Positions 22,516-35,987 of a stretch of 64,000 bases of DNA are shown here, piece by piece (the stretch's first letter is position 1; every line of letters begins with the position of its first letter). Position numbers and translations under genes: made by a program. This DNA comes from Hirudinaria manillensis. Its lineage: Eukaryota; Annelida; Clitellata; Hirudinida; Hirudinidae. The stretch covers positions 3,120,001 through 3,184,000 of the forward strand of contig CM067534.1 in NCBI GenBank assembly GCA_034509925.1, in the 5' to 3' direction. Below the pieces are notes generated by a model, which worked only from the letters and a program-made list of their open reading frames with translations, was not told the origin of the DNA and did no database searches.

Positions 22516-25500
22516 ATGGCGGTGCGAGTATTGTTTGTTTGTCGGAAGTCGTTGTCTGGTTATCGGAAGAAAGTATCTGGCAGGGACATCCGCTTGATCA
22601 ACGGATGCGGCCCAGCCCCCGAGAGTGTCAGGATTCAGGGCCGAAACACTTGTAGAAGGGGCCATTCCTCTGAAGATCCCTGTCAGAACGCTCGTTCAAG
22701 AGTTTCTATTAATACACCAAGGCGTTGGCCATTTGACGCTCGGGAAAAGACCGAGGGACAACCAGGAAAGACCGGTGACGACCGGGAAAGACCGGTGGCA
22801 TCTCGGAAAGACGAGGTCGCCCATGGCCCAGCAAGTCAGGTGCGACAAATCACTTCTGCTACCTCAACGACTACCGAAATATGCCCTCAGGGTTCCTACC
22901 GAAAGGAGAGGGAGAATGATGAACCCATCACTGGACCTACGGATTTCGACCGGCCTGTTACAACAATCACCGATTTTAGGACTGCCCTGGACAATGGCGC
23001 GCCAGGCAGCAGGTGTATTTGCGGGAAATCTTTTGCTTCAAGGAAGGGAATGAAGATCCATCAGACAAAAATGGGTTGCATTGAGAGACAGCGTCCTGTC
23101 GCGCAAGAGCCGACACATAAAACGCCGAACGACACCGGGCAGGAGGCACACCACAGTCCCGAGTTGGTTCGAGTCTCTCTTCCAGCACCAGACCCAGTCA
23201 GGCAAAGGATCAAATTTCCTCCAAGCAAAGACATGAAAGTGTGGCAAGAACTGGATGGCAATCTCGCAACCGGCCTCAAGAGAGTGATGAAAAGAGAAGG
23301 CACTATGAAGAGCTTCTCCGATTTCATCTACGCTTCCTGCCTAGAGAAGTTCGGGTCTGTCGAAGTCAAGCGCCCCACAAAACCCAAAGAATCCAGGCGG
23401 CAGATCGAGCTACGAAATTTGAAGCGCGAGAAAAGGGTCCTTCGCAGCAGATGGAAGAGTTCGGGTGAGGCCGAAAAGGCCGGTTTGATGGTGCTGTGGG
23501 AGGAGGTCAAAGGAAGAATCAACACCCTCCGTCAAGCAGAAAGGGCGAGACAAAAGAGGTACGAGAGAAGGCGAGCAAGACAAGAATTTTTCAGTGATCC
23601 GTATCGCTACGGGAGGTCACTGCTCGAACCACCAAAATCAGGGACTCTTGCTGCTTCAAGGGCGGAGCTAGAAGCACACCTCACCAAGACGTACACCGAT
23701 GCTCTTCGCAGCACACCGCTTCCTCAGAGAACTGAGGTTCTGGAAGCACCTTTCCCGGATCATCCATTTCAAGAGGCAGCTCCATCGATCGAGGAGGTTA
23801 AGGGAGTCGTGAAGAAGGCAAGAAACCGCTCCGCGCCCGGGCCCAACGGGATCCCATATCTGCTTTACAAGAGATGCCCAAGAACGCTCAAGCTGCTCCA
23901 CACAATAATAGTTTCCACCTGGGTCAATGCCGCAGTCGACAACGAATGGAAAGTAGCGGAAGGTGTGTACATTCCGAAAGAAAAGGAATCTAAGCACATA
24001 AACCAGTTCAGGCCTATTTCGTTGTTGAATGTCGAAGGGAAAATCTATTTCTCATGTCTAGCGGCAAGGCTGACTACGTTCATGATAACAAACAAGTACA
24101 TCGACACAGCAGTTCAAAAGGGAGGCATCCCAGGTGTGCCGGGGTGCATCGAGCACACCGCAATGATATGGGAGGCGATCCAGAACGCAAAAAGGAACCA
24201 ACTCAGTCTACACGTCGTGTGGCTCGACCTGGCCAACGCCTATGGATCGGTGCCCCATCAACTCCTCTGGAAGACGTTAGAGATCCACCATGTTCCTGGA
24301 ACGGTGATTGAGGTACTCAAGGAATACTTCAACGGTTTCGTGATGCGTTTTTCCACAAAAGATTGCACCACGTGTTGGATCCCTCTGCAGATCGGCATAG
24401 CCATGGGATGTGCCATTTCTCCATCGCTGTTTGTGCTTGCCATTCAAGTCGTTCTAAATGCAGTAGGAGCTGAGATCCCCGAGATGCGTTTGGGTAAAGG
24501 GGTGTTTATGCCTTCAGTAAAGGTTTTCATGGACGACACCACCATCGTTCTAAACAGGCAGCAGATTGTCCAAAGAGCCCTTGACAAGCTCAATGATCTA
24601 CTCCAATGGTGTCGCATGGCTCTGAAGCCCGCAAAATCCCGGAGTCTTTCTCTCACAAGAGGGAGAGTTCGCAGCGACGTGTGCTTCACCGCCGGAGGAC
24701 AACGCATTCCGACGGTCTCAGAAGAGCCAGTAAAGAGCTTGGGAAGAGTTTTTGACGTTTCCCTCCGCGACAAAAACCAGGAGGCAGCCACTGTCAGTAG
24801 GATGACCGACGGTCTGAGAGCGATTGCAGAATCGCCGCTACAGGGCAGATTCAAAGTCTGGCTCCTGCAGTTCGTCCTGCTACCAAGACTGCTGTGGCCA
24901 TTGACCATCTACGAAATAGGCCTGCAGTCGGTAGAAGAGATGGAAAGGAAAATAAATCGGTGTACGAGGAAATGGTTCGGGTTGCCGCCTTCGCTATCGT
25001 CGATCGCCCTGTACAGCAGAAGCACACGGTTGAGGCTGCCCCTCAGATCCATCGTTGAAGAATATAAAATTAGCAAAATCAGAACTCAATGGTCGCTCAA
25101 CAACTCCAGTGACAGCAGGGTCCGCGACGTCATGCCGCAACTCCGCTCAGGAAGGAAATTCAGAGCCCAGGAAGAAATTGAGGAATCCGAGGCAATCCTA
25201 GCCTTCGAGGAGAAAAGAGGACCCGTGCAGGTAGACCGCCATGGAGTCGGATGGAACCATTTTCCAAGATGGTCCACAGCGAATGTGCAGACAAAGGCCG
25301 CCATGATAATCCAAGAGAGAAGGCGAGAGATGGAGACCGAAAGGATTGCGCTGGCAGTGCAGCAAAGCCAGCAAGGACAGTGGACAACCTGGGAAGACGT
25401 CATCCAAAGATCCATCACATGGAAAGACATTTGGAAAAAGTCTCCCCTCCGCTTGGCATTCCTCATAAGGTCGGTCTACGACGTGCTCCCTTCCGGGTCC

Positions 25501-26187
25501 AACTTACAGAAGTGGGGGATGGTTCAAGACGCCAGCTGCGAGCTCTGCGGAGGTGAACAGTCACTCCGGCACGTGCTCTCATCATGCACGTACGCCCTTG
25601 CTCACGGTCGCTACACTTGGCGACATAACCAAGTCCTGCAGGTCGTGGTCGAGGCGGCTAAGACGGCATGCTCCCAGGCAAATGCCCGAGAAATCGCGGC
25701 ACCAAGAAGAATGTACTTCTTAAGAGAGGGCTCAACACAGCACCGCAAAAGGAACATGGCCCAAATGAGGGACTTGCTGTCCACAGCCAAAGACTGGACA
25801 GTTGCGGCAGACCTGCAGGGAGAAAGGCACTACCACCAGGTGATACAAGAGAGCGGCAAGCGGCCTGATCTGGTGCTGGCGTCGGCAGCAACCGATTCCG
25901 TCATTATCGTAGAGCTGACGGTCCCATGGGAGGACCGAATTGATGTCAGCAATGCTCTGAAGAGCGACCGTTATGAAGAGCTGAGGATGGATTTAGAGGG
26001 GAAAGGTTATAGCGCCCGTGTGTTACCAATAGAAGTCGGAGCGAGAGGGCTGGTAGGCAAGTCTACATACGCCTTTCTCAGGAAGATAGGCCTTTCAAAC
26101 AGGCAAACAAAACAGTTCGTCCAGAAAATAGCCGAGTCCGCAGAATCGGCTTCTCACTGGATCTGGACAACGAAGGACCGAAGGTAA
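22516..26187 (+). CDS. R2-like non-LTR retrotransposon polyprotein (copy 4, intact)
   Basis: The third intact 1223-residue copy, matching copy 3 at the bases that distinguish copy 2. It is the last complete unit. Its normal TAA stop is followed by a complete linker and then by the 66-codon start of copy 5, so transcription out of copy 4 would run into (TA)n and (CATC)n flanking DNA. Confidence 0.93.
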   Translation: MAVRVLFVCRKSLSGYRKKVSGRDIRLINGCGPAPESVRIQGRNTCRRGHSSEDPCQNARSRVSINTPRRWPFDAREKTEGQPGKTGDDRERPVASRKDEVAHGPASQVRQITSATSTTTEICPQGSYRKERENDEPITGPTDFDRPVTTITDFRTALDNGAPGSRCICGKSFASRKGMKIHQTKMGCIERQRPVAQEPTHKTPNDTGQEAHHSPELVRVSLPAPDPVRQRIKFPPSKDMKVWQELDGNLATGLKRVMKREGTMKSFSDFIYASCLEKFGSVEVKRPTKPKESRRQIELRNLKREKRVLRSRWKSSGEAEKAGLMVLWEEVKGRINTLRQAERARQKRYERRRARQEFFSDPYRYGRSLLEPPKSGTLAASRAELEAHLTKTYTDALRSTPLPQRTEVLEAPFPDHPFQEAAPSIEEVKGVVKKARNRSAPGPNGIPYLLYKRCPRTLKLLHTIIVSTWVNAAVDNEWKVAEGVYIPKEKESKHINQFRPISLLNVEGKIYFSCLAARLTTFMITNKYIDTAVQKGGIPGVPGCIEHTAMIWEAIQNAKRNQLSLHVVWLDLANAYGSVPHQLLWKTLEIHHVPGTVIEVLKEYFNGFVMRFSTKDCTTCWIPLQIGIAMGCAISPSLFVLAIQVVLNAVGAEIPEMRLGKGVFMPSVKVFMDDTTIVLNRQQIVQRALDKLNDLLQWCRMALKPAKSRSLSLTRGRVRSDVCFTAGGQRIPTVSEEPVKSLGRVFDVSLRDKNQEAATVSRMTDGLRAIAESPLQGRFKVWLLQFVLLPRLLWPLTIYEIGLQSVEEMERKINRCTRKWFGLPPSLSSIALYSRSTRLRLPLRSIVEEYKISKIRTQWSLNNSSDSRVRDVMPQLRSGRKFRAQEEIEESEAILAFEEKRGPVQVDRHGVGWNHFPRWSTANVQTKAAMIIQERRREMETERIALAVQQSQQGQWTTWEDVIQRSITWKDIWKKSPLRLAFLIRSVYDVLPSGSNLQKWGMVQDASCELCGGEQSLRHVLSSCTYALAHGRYTWRHNQVLQVVVEAAKTACSQANAREIAAPRRMYFLREGSTQHRKRNMAQMRDLLSTAKDWTVAADLQGERHYHQVIQESGKRPDLVLASAATDSVIIVELTVPWEDRIDVSNALKSDRYEELRMDLEGKGYSARVLPIEVGARGLVGKSTYAFLRKIGLSNRQTKQFVQKIAESAESASHWIWTTKDRR

Positions 26188-26364
26188 GCCTCAGACACGG
26201 CGAGGCTAGTCGTCCCTGTCCACTCCACCAAAACAGGGACTCCAGTGTAAGACCAGGAAAGAGACACCCCGGACGGCATTCACACCAAAGTGATATAAGA
26301 AGTGCCGTAACGGCTACTTTGACGGTTTTTCGGACGGCGGAGCCCTCGCGGAATTTTTCGTAAA
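26188..26364 (+). other. Inter-unit linker 4, 177 bp
   Basis: Four-C form, as in linkers 2 and 3. It precedes the truncated copy 5. Confidence 0.8.
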
Positions 26365-26555
26365 ATGGCGGTGCGAGTATTGTTTGTTTGTCGGAAGTCG
26401 TTGTCTGGTTATCGGAAGAAAGTATCTGGCAGGGACATCCGCTTGATCAACGGATGCGGCCCAGCCCCCGAGAGTGTCAGGATTCAGGGCCGAAACACTT
26501 GTAGAAGGGGCCATTCCTCTGAAGATCCCTGTCAGAACGCTCGTTCAAGAGTTTC

Positions 26556-26563
<8 letters not shown>
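26365..26563 (+). pseudogene. 3'-truncated retrotransposon stub (copy 5)
   Basis: The first 66 codons of the retrotransposon ORF are present, up to RVSIN, after which the sequence passes into (TA)n. All functional domains are missing. Truncation at the 3' side is not the usual outcome of target-primed reverse transcription, which starts at the RNA 3' end. This favours DNA-level rearrangement or a break inside a concatemer. Confidence 0.9.
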
Positions 26564-26608
<45 letters not shown>

Positions 26609-26626
26609 ATCCATCCATCCATCCAA
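26564..26626. repeat. (TA)n then (CATC)n at the right edge of the array
   Basis: A pure TA dinucleotide tract to about 26606 is followed by about 19 bp of CATC repeat. The left flank also holds TA repeats next to the array. Confidence 0.9.
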
Positions 26627-27275
26627 AAAGGTTTTACATATATGTATGTAGAACGGTCTAATCGATGTATATAGCGGTATATGTGATTGGCATATATAAC
26701 AGTATAAATATATATACGATCTTTTGTATGTAAAATACAAAAAGCAAAGAATAACTTTTATTTATTTAATTTTTAAATGACTTCGCAAGATTTGTGTGGC
26801 CAAGTTGTTTTTGAAGACTCGAGTCGTATCGAGAGAGGTTAAATATTAACAACCTCTTCTTTTAATACAATTTATTTTTAAAATTGTTTAAATGATTTAG
26901 AAAATCCAGCCCAACAATGATCAATAATTTTTTGCTGGTCAACTGTGAGGAGCGTGAAATAAATTATTTCAAAAAATATAATTATAATTATAATATTATT
27001 GTTATATAATTAAATATGATTATATATTCGAAAAATTATAATAAAAAATATCAAATAACTTTTGTACAGCAACTTATAATATTAAAAATATTAATATTAA
27101 CAATAATAATAACACTTACAATATTTATAATATTTATAAATATTTGTTCGAATAAATTATATTAGTTCAAATAATTTATCGCACAAAATAAGATGGAAAT
27201 TGAAAACTTTTTATTATGCGATCATCTGGAAGGAAATGATGAATGGCCCTTTGAATCCTCAGTAATAAATTCTAA

Positions 27276-27328
<53 letters not shown>

Positions 27329-28188
27329 AAACGAAATATTATCAAAATATATCGGGTATGAATATTTCATTAAAGTTATTGTCTCATGATAACGATCCAA
27401 TGCATATTCATGAGGTCTGTTAATGGAACGGCTGAAGAACAAACATCCATGTTTTCAGACTGGAGAAGCCGACGGCCCGGTAACAATGTGTGCCACACTT
27501 CCGGGCCATGAATATTGATTGCATCGGGGGAATATGAATATTGATGACATTAATTCATTCCATGAGTTTACGTAGTTTTTGTTGTAACGTTATTAAATTA
27601 CTAATGTTAATAGTGATGACGAAGACGACGACGATGACTATGATGATCTCGATGTTGATCAAGTGGGCATCAATTGCACAGACGGGCCGGTGTTGTGTTT
27701 GGGCCTCGAAAAACAATTCAGTGGAATATCGGCCGCTGACCTAATATGCTTGTATTTGTAACGATGACGATAGCGATGATGACGACGACTATGATGTCGG
27801 TGATGATGACGGTGCCGATGACAGTAATGATGACGATGATGATAATGCGTCCAAGATTGCAGCCGTCAAAGTAATCTTCCCTCGTTATGACTTGAAAGCA
27901 TTTTGAAGTTCTCGTCCGATTTCATTTTTCTGTTTGAACGTCGTGATAGAAGGATAGAAAGAGGAATAAAAATAAATAAACAAAGCAAACACACAAATAA
28001 ACAAATAACTAAAGAATTTTGAAAACAATTCCAGCATTGGTCCGGACCGACATTTGCTGTTGTGGATCAATTTGTCTCTGAGAATTGGCTTTTTGTATTT
28101 GCAGATGATTTCCATTTCTTGTTTTGAGCTGAAGAATTTTTTCCAGGTTTGCAGGGGAGATGTGCAGGCGGCAATAGGTGACACTGTG
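26627..28188. other. Intergenic DNA; (TTA)n tract, no recognisable gene
   Basis: A (TTA)n tract lies at about 27277-27328, and GAC/GAT triplet-rich patches at 27613-27660 and 27765-27850. No exon could be supported. Confidence 0.5.
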
Positions 28189-28653
28189 TTTAATCCGCGG
28201 TGTGATATTTGAAGATCCTTTGCACTGGATGACTTCGTCAAATATGCACTTTGTGTTGCTAGTGCAACTGCTATTGGCTATTGAACATGATTGCCTTTTG
28301 TAACAATTGCGAGTTAATAATTAATTGAACGTGCATAAATTATTCTAATTACGAATTAGAATCGTGTGTTTAATCTTTTGGAGCGATAAAAATGAAGGCC
28401 ATAAATAATCGGTAACTGTTTTTGCACATTTCGATTGGATGTCGCTTGCAATAATTACGAGTTAATGATTAACTGAAAATATATAAATTCTAAATTATTT
28501 ATTATGATTGTGTGTTCGATTATTCAGAAATTATTGCAAATTTATATCTCTTGTTGTCATCGTAACCATGACAACGACGCCGTGTTTTATCCTCGATGTG
28601 GCATTTGAAGATCATTTGCACCGGATGACTCCATCAAATATGCACTATATGTT
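28189..28653. repeat. Two diverged duplicated segments (order B-A-A'-B')
   Basis: Segment B (28189-28259) resembles B' (28582-28653); both contain a core like TTTGAAGATC, then GGATGACT and TCAAATATGCAC. Segment A (28298-28370) resembles A' (28449-28520), sharing GAGTTAAT and TGTGTT landmarks. By eye the B pair is about 80% identical. All copies are in the same orientation. Confidence 0.6.
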
Positions 28654-29572
28654 GCTTTGTATGTTTGCTTCGTCCTCAGTGTCATCGTGACGGCTGTGAT
28701 GAACATGATAATGATGTTTGTGATCCTGATGATGATGATGAGGATGATGCCTGTGATCCTGATGATGATAATGGTTTGGTTTGCTATTGAAAAGATGATC
28801 ACGGTAAATATGGTTATATTTGAGATTGTGATGATAATGAGGATCACATCGAATGATAATGATGTGGCCTACGAAATCCTATCCTAGTCTGATTGGTATA
28901 ATTCTTAACATGTTGAGATTTTGTTTATTTATAAGTTCAACGTCGTATGATTTCATTAACTATCCGTGCGCGTGACGGGCATTTATTCTGTTTATATTTT
29001 TCAACAATGTTTTCAAATTCGTTCGTTTATTTGTTTATTTATTTTTCAAATTTGTACTTTTTAATGATTTTAATTTCATTTCAGTCTGGATTCACCAAAT
29101 CTTAAAATTATTCGCCAGCGAACTGAAATCGACAGTGACATCTGGCGACCGAAAAGAGAATTTCGTTTATTTTTATAGTCCTCGATTTTCAAACAATAAA
29201 AGAAATATCACAAATTTAGAATCAATATTTTCCCATAAATAACTCGCCCATTAGAACATTTATCATTAAATAAAACGTAAAAAACATCATTTTTATCCTC
29301 ATAATTGATTGAAATGTGGCAAAAGAAATCGTTTTCCCTGCGTCCACTCCAGGTGTATCTCCGTAGCCATGGAAACCGGGCACTCCATGTTGTTTCTCGC
29401 GGCATTGAAATACCCTACTAAAATAGTCGTACGTCTTGGAAATCCCTTTCGGACGGGAGAAAATGATAGATCGGACGTGACTAAAATAAAGTTTTTTTTC
29501 GAAAATTACAACTCAAATTGAAAATAAATCCTCGACGTAGATCTACAGATGTCCCTATAGGCATCGAGACAG
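28654..29572. other. Upstream region of the 29.57-kb membrane protein gene
   Basis: Contains GAT/ATG-rich tracts (28690-28780) and AT-rich DNA. No clear core promoter or upstream exon is visible. Confidence 0.4.
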
Positions 29573-30406
29573 ATGACCGAAAACACGGAAGTCCATACGA
29601 CACCTACCGGAAATGTAACCCAGTTGACCTCCAAGAGTTTTCAGATTGATCAAGGCCACAAAGTACCTGGTACCTCGATTGACGTCACTTCGTTCAGTCT
29701 CTTGGTCCTGGGAGCGGCGGCCCCCGTCCTATTTCTCTTTATCATTCACATCATCCTGAGATTACGTAGACGGAGATCAAAGGAAAGGCATCAGGCCACT
29801 GTATTTTCATCTGATGGCCATTCTTTCACTGAAGCCTGGAAAGACTGTCAGAAGGATGCCGAAGCGTCCATATGGCTGACGAGTAATCACGTCCAGCGTC
29901 TGGATCATTCGCCGCACGCTTCGATTGGACGTCGCCAGTCGATTCAAGTCAGTCCTCCGAAGACACCTTGGGGTACAAAGTACGACCTCGAAGAGACCAT
30001 CACTGCCTTTTTCGACGCAAACTTTGCGAGCAGCAGCGACAGCGATCCGAGGGTGAAAAACCCCCGGAAATCAGACGATGAAGATATTCCCCAGACTGCT
30101 ATGGGCAATGATCTCCAGATGAGAAAACACAAATCCTTCGAAAGTCTTTGTGATGTCATCATAAACAACATGGCCTCCGTCGGACAAGAGCTAACAGAAC
30201 ACAAGCCAACAGCTCCGGGCTTTTCCGACAGCAACAGGCTTTCCGAGGCACCTATTGAAGAACGGTCTTTGACCACTGAGAGTTCGATGGGAGAGTTTTC
30301 TGCCGAGGAGGAGATTCTGAGAGACTTCGATGCCATTTTGTCCTCCTATTGCGACGAAGAAAGTGAAAGCGCTGGGGAGTGGCACTACATGAAGATTAAG
30401 TATTGA
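29573..30406 (+). CDS. Single-pass membrane protein of unknown function (277 aa)
   Basis: I do not recognise the family. A 43-residue Thr-rich N-terminus with one N-glycosylation sequon (N14-V-T) precedes a hydrophobic segment at about residues 41-62. That segment is followed at once by RLRRRRSK, a strong stop-transfer signal. With no signal peptide, this predicts an N-out/C-in type III membrane protein. The cytoplasmic tail of about 210 residues is Ser-rich and acidic towards the end, with basic RRQS and RKS patches that resemble kinase sites. Third codon positions are GC-rich, supporting real coding. The ATG at 29573 follows GAGACAG, which could be a splice acceptor, so an upstream exon is possible. 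A poly(A) signal AATAAA lies at 30488-30493. The next gene converges from the minus strand. Confidence 0.72.
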   Translation: MTENTEVHTTPTGNVTQLTSKSFQIDQGHKVPGTSIDVTSFSLLVLGAAAPVLFLFIIHIILRLRRRRSKERHQATVFSSDGHSFTEAWKDCQKDAEASIWLTSNHVQRLDHSPHASIGRRQSIQVSPPKTPWGTKYDLEETITAFFDANFASSSDSDPRVKNPRKSDDEDIPQTAMGNDLQMRKHKSFESLCDVIINNMASVGQELTEHKPTAPGFSDSNRLSEAPIEERSLTTESSMGEFSAEEEILRDFDAILSSYCDEESESAGEWHYMKIKY

Positions 30407-30756
30407 CTCCATTGTTTTTGGTTTTTTTTGGGTTTTTTTTGAAACATCGATTTACTTTTGCACAAAGATTACGTAACATATTTTTGTAATAAAACCAAAC
30501 GTCACCATTAATTTAGACAATACTACAAATACTTAATAATATTTGTATTACATACTTAGTATAATAAAACTTAATAACTATAATATATAATGATATAACA
30601 AATAAGTGATAAATACAAACAATTTACACTTAATGGCCTTAGAGGTGGATTAATTCAAGCTTAATTGAAGCTGCCACGGTTAAACAACGTGGACCTTTTA
30701 TACTTGAGAAGCAAGGATGACATCTGACGAACATCTGATAAATGATCTCGAAATCC
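30407..30756. other. Convergent intergenic region with 3' UTR and poly(A) signal
   Basis: Holds the 3' UTR of the plus-strand membrane protein (AATAAA at 30488) and presumably that of the minus-strand Ig gene. The remainder is AT-rich. Confidence 0.5.
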
Positions 30757-33919
<3,163 letters not shown>

Positions 33920-34376
33920 CTTTGACAAAGGAAAACAGAAAATTAAAAGTTCACAATTGACGGTTCACAATTCACAATTCATCTTCGTGCCTCGTGCTGG
34001 AAAGGAGCACAAGAATGTTTTAAACTCGTGTTTCAAGGGGAGCAACTCAACTCAACTCAAACAACAACAACACAACTTCGATGCGGTTCTTGCAACAGGC
34101 ACCGCAACAGCAAGCAACTGTAAACTTCTTGAGGGTTGTGCGTGCAGCAACTGTACAGAAACTGATGGTGGTGATGATGATGATAATAATGATGAAGATA
34201 AGGATGGAACTGCTGCTGCTGATGATGATGATGATGATGACGGCGAAGTACGGAAATATTCTGAATTCAAGCCAAGAAGCATGTTTTGGATAAAAAAAAA
34301 CAACACGAAATGCAGGCTCTTGTTCATCTCGGAACAGCTCAAAAATTTGATGGAATATTCGACTGAACTAACGCAG
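33920..34376. other. Upstream region of the Ig-domain gene
   Basis: The 5' flank of the minus-strand gene that starts at 33919. It contains CAA-rich and GAT-rich triplet tracts (34060-34250). No TATA box is obvious. Confidence 0.4.
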
Positions 34377-34519
34377 CACTCGAGCGACTGATCCAATGCA
34401 TCGCCTCCCACAATCAAATCGTAATCATCCTCTTCCTCATCATCATCACCGTCTTCGTCGTAGCCGTCAACATCCTAAGATGGCTTTCCAGGTTTCATTA
34501 TCTCCTCTGGCCGAAATAG
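34377..34519 (+). CDS. Possible terminal exon with one membrane segment
   Basis: I do not recognise this sequence. After an acceptor-like CTAACGCAG (ending 34376), two bases and then 46 codons run to TAG at 34517-34519. The peptide starts LERLIQC, has a hydrophobic stretch of about 20 residues (VIILFLIIITVFVVAV) and ends RWLSRFHYLLWPK. Third codon positions are GC-rich. It would be the tail of a C-terminally anchored protein. Against this, part of the hydrophobic stretch comes from an ATC-type triplet tract, which encodes Ile/Val by chance, and no upstream exon in phase was found. Confidence 0.22.
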
Positions 34520-35370
34520 TTTTTGTCGTCGCGCGGGCAAATAAGCCAGAGATTAAGCGAAGAATCCGGATGAAATTAATGAGGATTAGAGAGTGGGAGA
34601 CCATGGAAGATGTATTGATTGGTCCGCGGAGATTATAACAGGAAACGTGATAGGTTTTAGGCGGCAGATTGCAATAAAAAGTGCTGCTAGTTCTCTACGG
34701 TCTATGAAATCCACTTGATTAATTACTCGGACACCTCCTCTCCTTCTTTTTTCCTCTTCTTCCTCTTCATCCTCGTTGTCGTCGTCGTCATCCCCTGCGT
34801 GTCTTTCAATGGTTAGTCTTTCCATCTGTCCATCTGCTGATGTTATTTCCCTTGTACTGCCAATTGCTTTTTGAACGTTTGTTTTATTGGTGAATTGAAA
34901 CTTAAAACCATTAGATGTTAGCAAACGTGGTCGTATTTTAGAGCTAGAATGTTTACAAGTGGAAGTGTTTGGTGGATGAAAGGAGAGTTGAAAGAATGAG
35001 TGGATGACAGAACGAACGAACGAACGATTGAATAAATAAGTGAATGAATGAAGTAGAAGATGGTTTAATGCGGCGGTGCTTTTGCTGGAAACGTTTGAAG
35101 GAATTTTAAGTCCCTGAGGTGCCCGTAAGAAGATTGTGCTAATTTACAACTCCAAAACGCTCATCCATTTTTCAATCCTTCCTTCCCTCCTTCAGCCATT
35201 CATTCCAGCGGCGGTCAGTCACTCAGAGGCGCTCTTGTGCACTTGCGAGTGCGTCTAATGAGATTGAAAATAAATCCCCAAGTTATGGACACGAGTGGAC
35301 GACGTGAAATGTTCTCGGCTCATCTCATGACGAACCCTTTCTTTATATTGTATTTCGATCTATCCATTTA
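34520..35370. other. Intergenic DNA with no confident gene
   Basis: Contains CTT/CTC-rich and GAAT/GAAC patches. A 52-codon ATG frame at about 34481-34638 has no recognisable homology. Confidence 0.4.
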
Positions 35371-35987
35371 TCCATCCATCCATCCATCCATCCATCCATC
35401 CATCCATCCATCCATCCATCCATCCATCCATCCATCCATCCATCCATCCATCCATCCATCCATCCATCCATCCATCCATCCATCCATCCATCCATCCATC
35501 CATCCATCCATCCATCCATCCATCCATCCATCCATCCATCCATCCATCCATCCATCCATCCATCCATCCATCCATCCATCCATCCATCCATCCATCCATC
35601 CATCCATCCATCCATCCATCCATCCATCCATCCATCCATCCATCCATCCATCCATCCATCCATCCATCCATCCATCCATCCATCCATCCATCCATCCATC
35701 CATCCATCCATCCATCCATCCATCCATCCATCCATCCATCCATCCATCCATCCATCCATCCATCCATCCATCCATCCATCCATCCATCCATCCATCCATC
35801 CATCCATCCATCCATCCATCCATCCATCCATCCATCCATCCATCCATCCATCCATCCATCCATCCATCCATCCATCCATCCATCCATCCATCCATCCATC
35901 CATCCATCCATCCATCCATCCATCCATCCATCCATCCATCCATCCATCCATCCATCCATCCATCCATCCATCCATCCATCCATCCAC
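35371..35987. repeat. (CATC)n microsatellite, about 154 perfect units
   Basis: An uninterrupted CATC array of about 616 bp. It gives stop-free frames on both strands (Ile-His-Pro-Ser and Met-Asp-Gly-Trp repeats) that are not genes. Confidence 0.97.

Larger units (their letters stand above)
12226..26563 (+). mobile_element. Tandem head-to-tail array of an RLE-type non-LTR retrotransposon
   Basis: About 3.7 copies of a 3849-bp unit are joined head to tail: a 5'-truncated copy, three full ORFs at 14818, 18667 and 22516, and a short stub at 26365. The left edge corresponds to residue 419 of the ORF and the right edge to residue 66, so neither edge is an ORF or linker boundary. Both edges enter (TA)n DNA. 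Copies are essentially identical; I found one silent base (T at 15489, A at 19338) and one linker base (CCC at about 14721, CCCC in the other linkers). The protein architecture (N-terminal finger, RT, CCHC knuckle, restriction-like endonuclease) places it with R2/NeSL/Hero-like elements. Array origin by unequal exchange, a concatemeric template or rolling-circle amplification cannot be told apart here; assembly error is also possible. Confidence 0.92.

Noticed and set aside
12226..26563. Penelope-like element or LTR retrotransposon as explanation of the tandem structure
   Set aside because: The ORF has a restriction-like endonuclease with RPD motif and a CCHC knuckle, not a GIY-YIG domain, integrase, protease or RNase H, and no LTRs are present.
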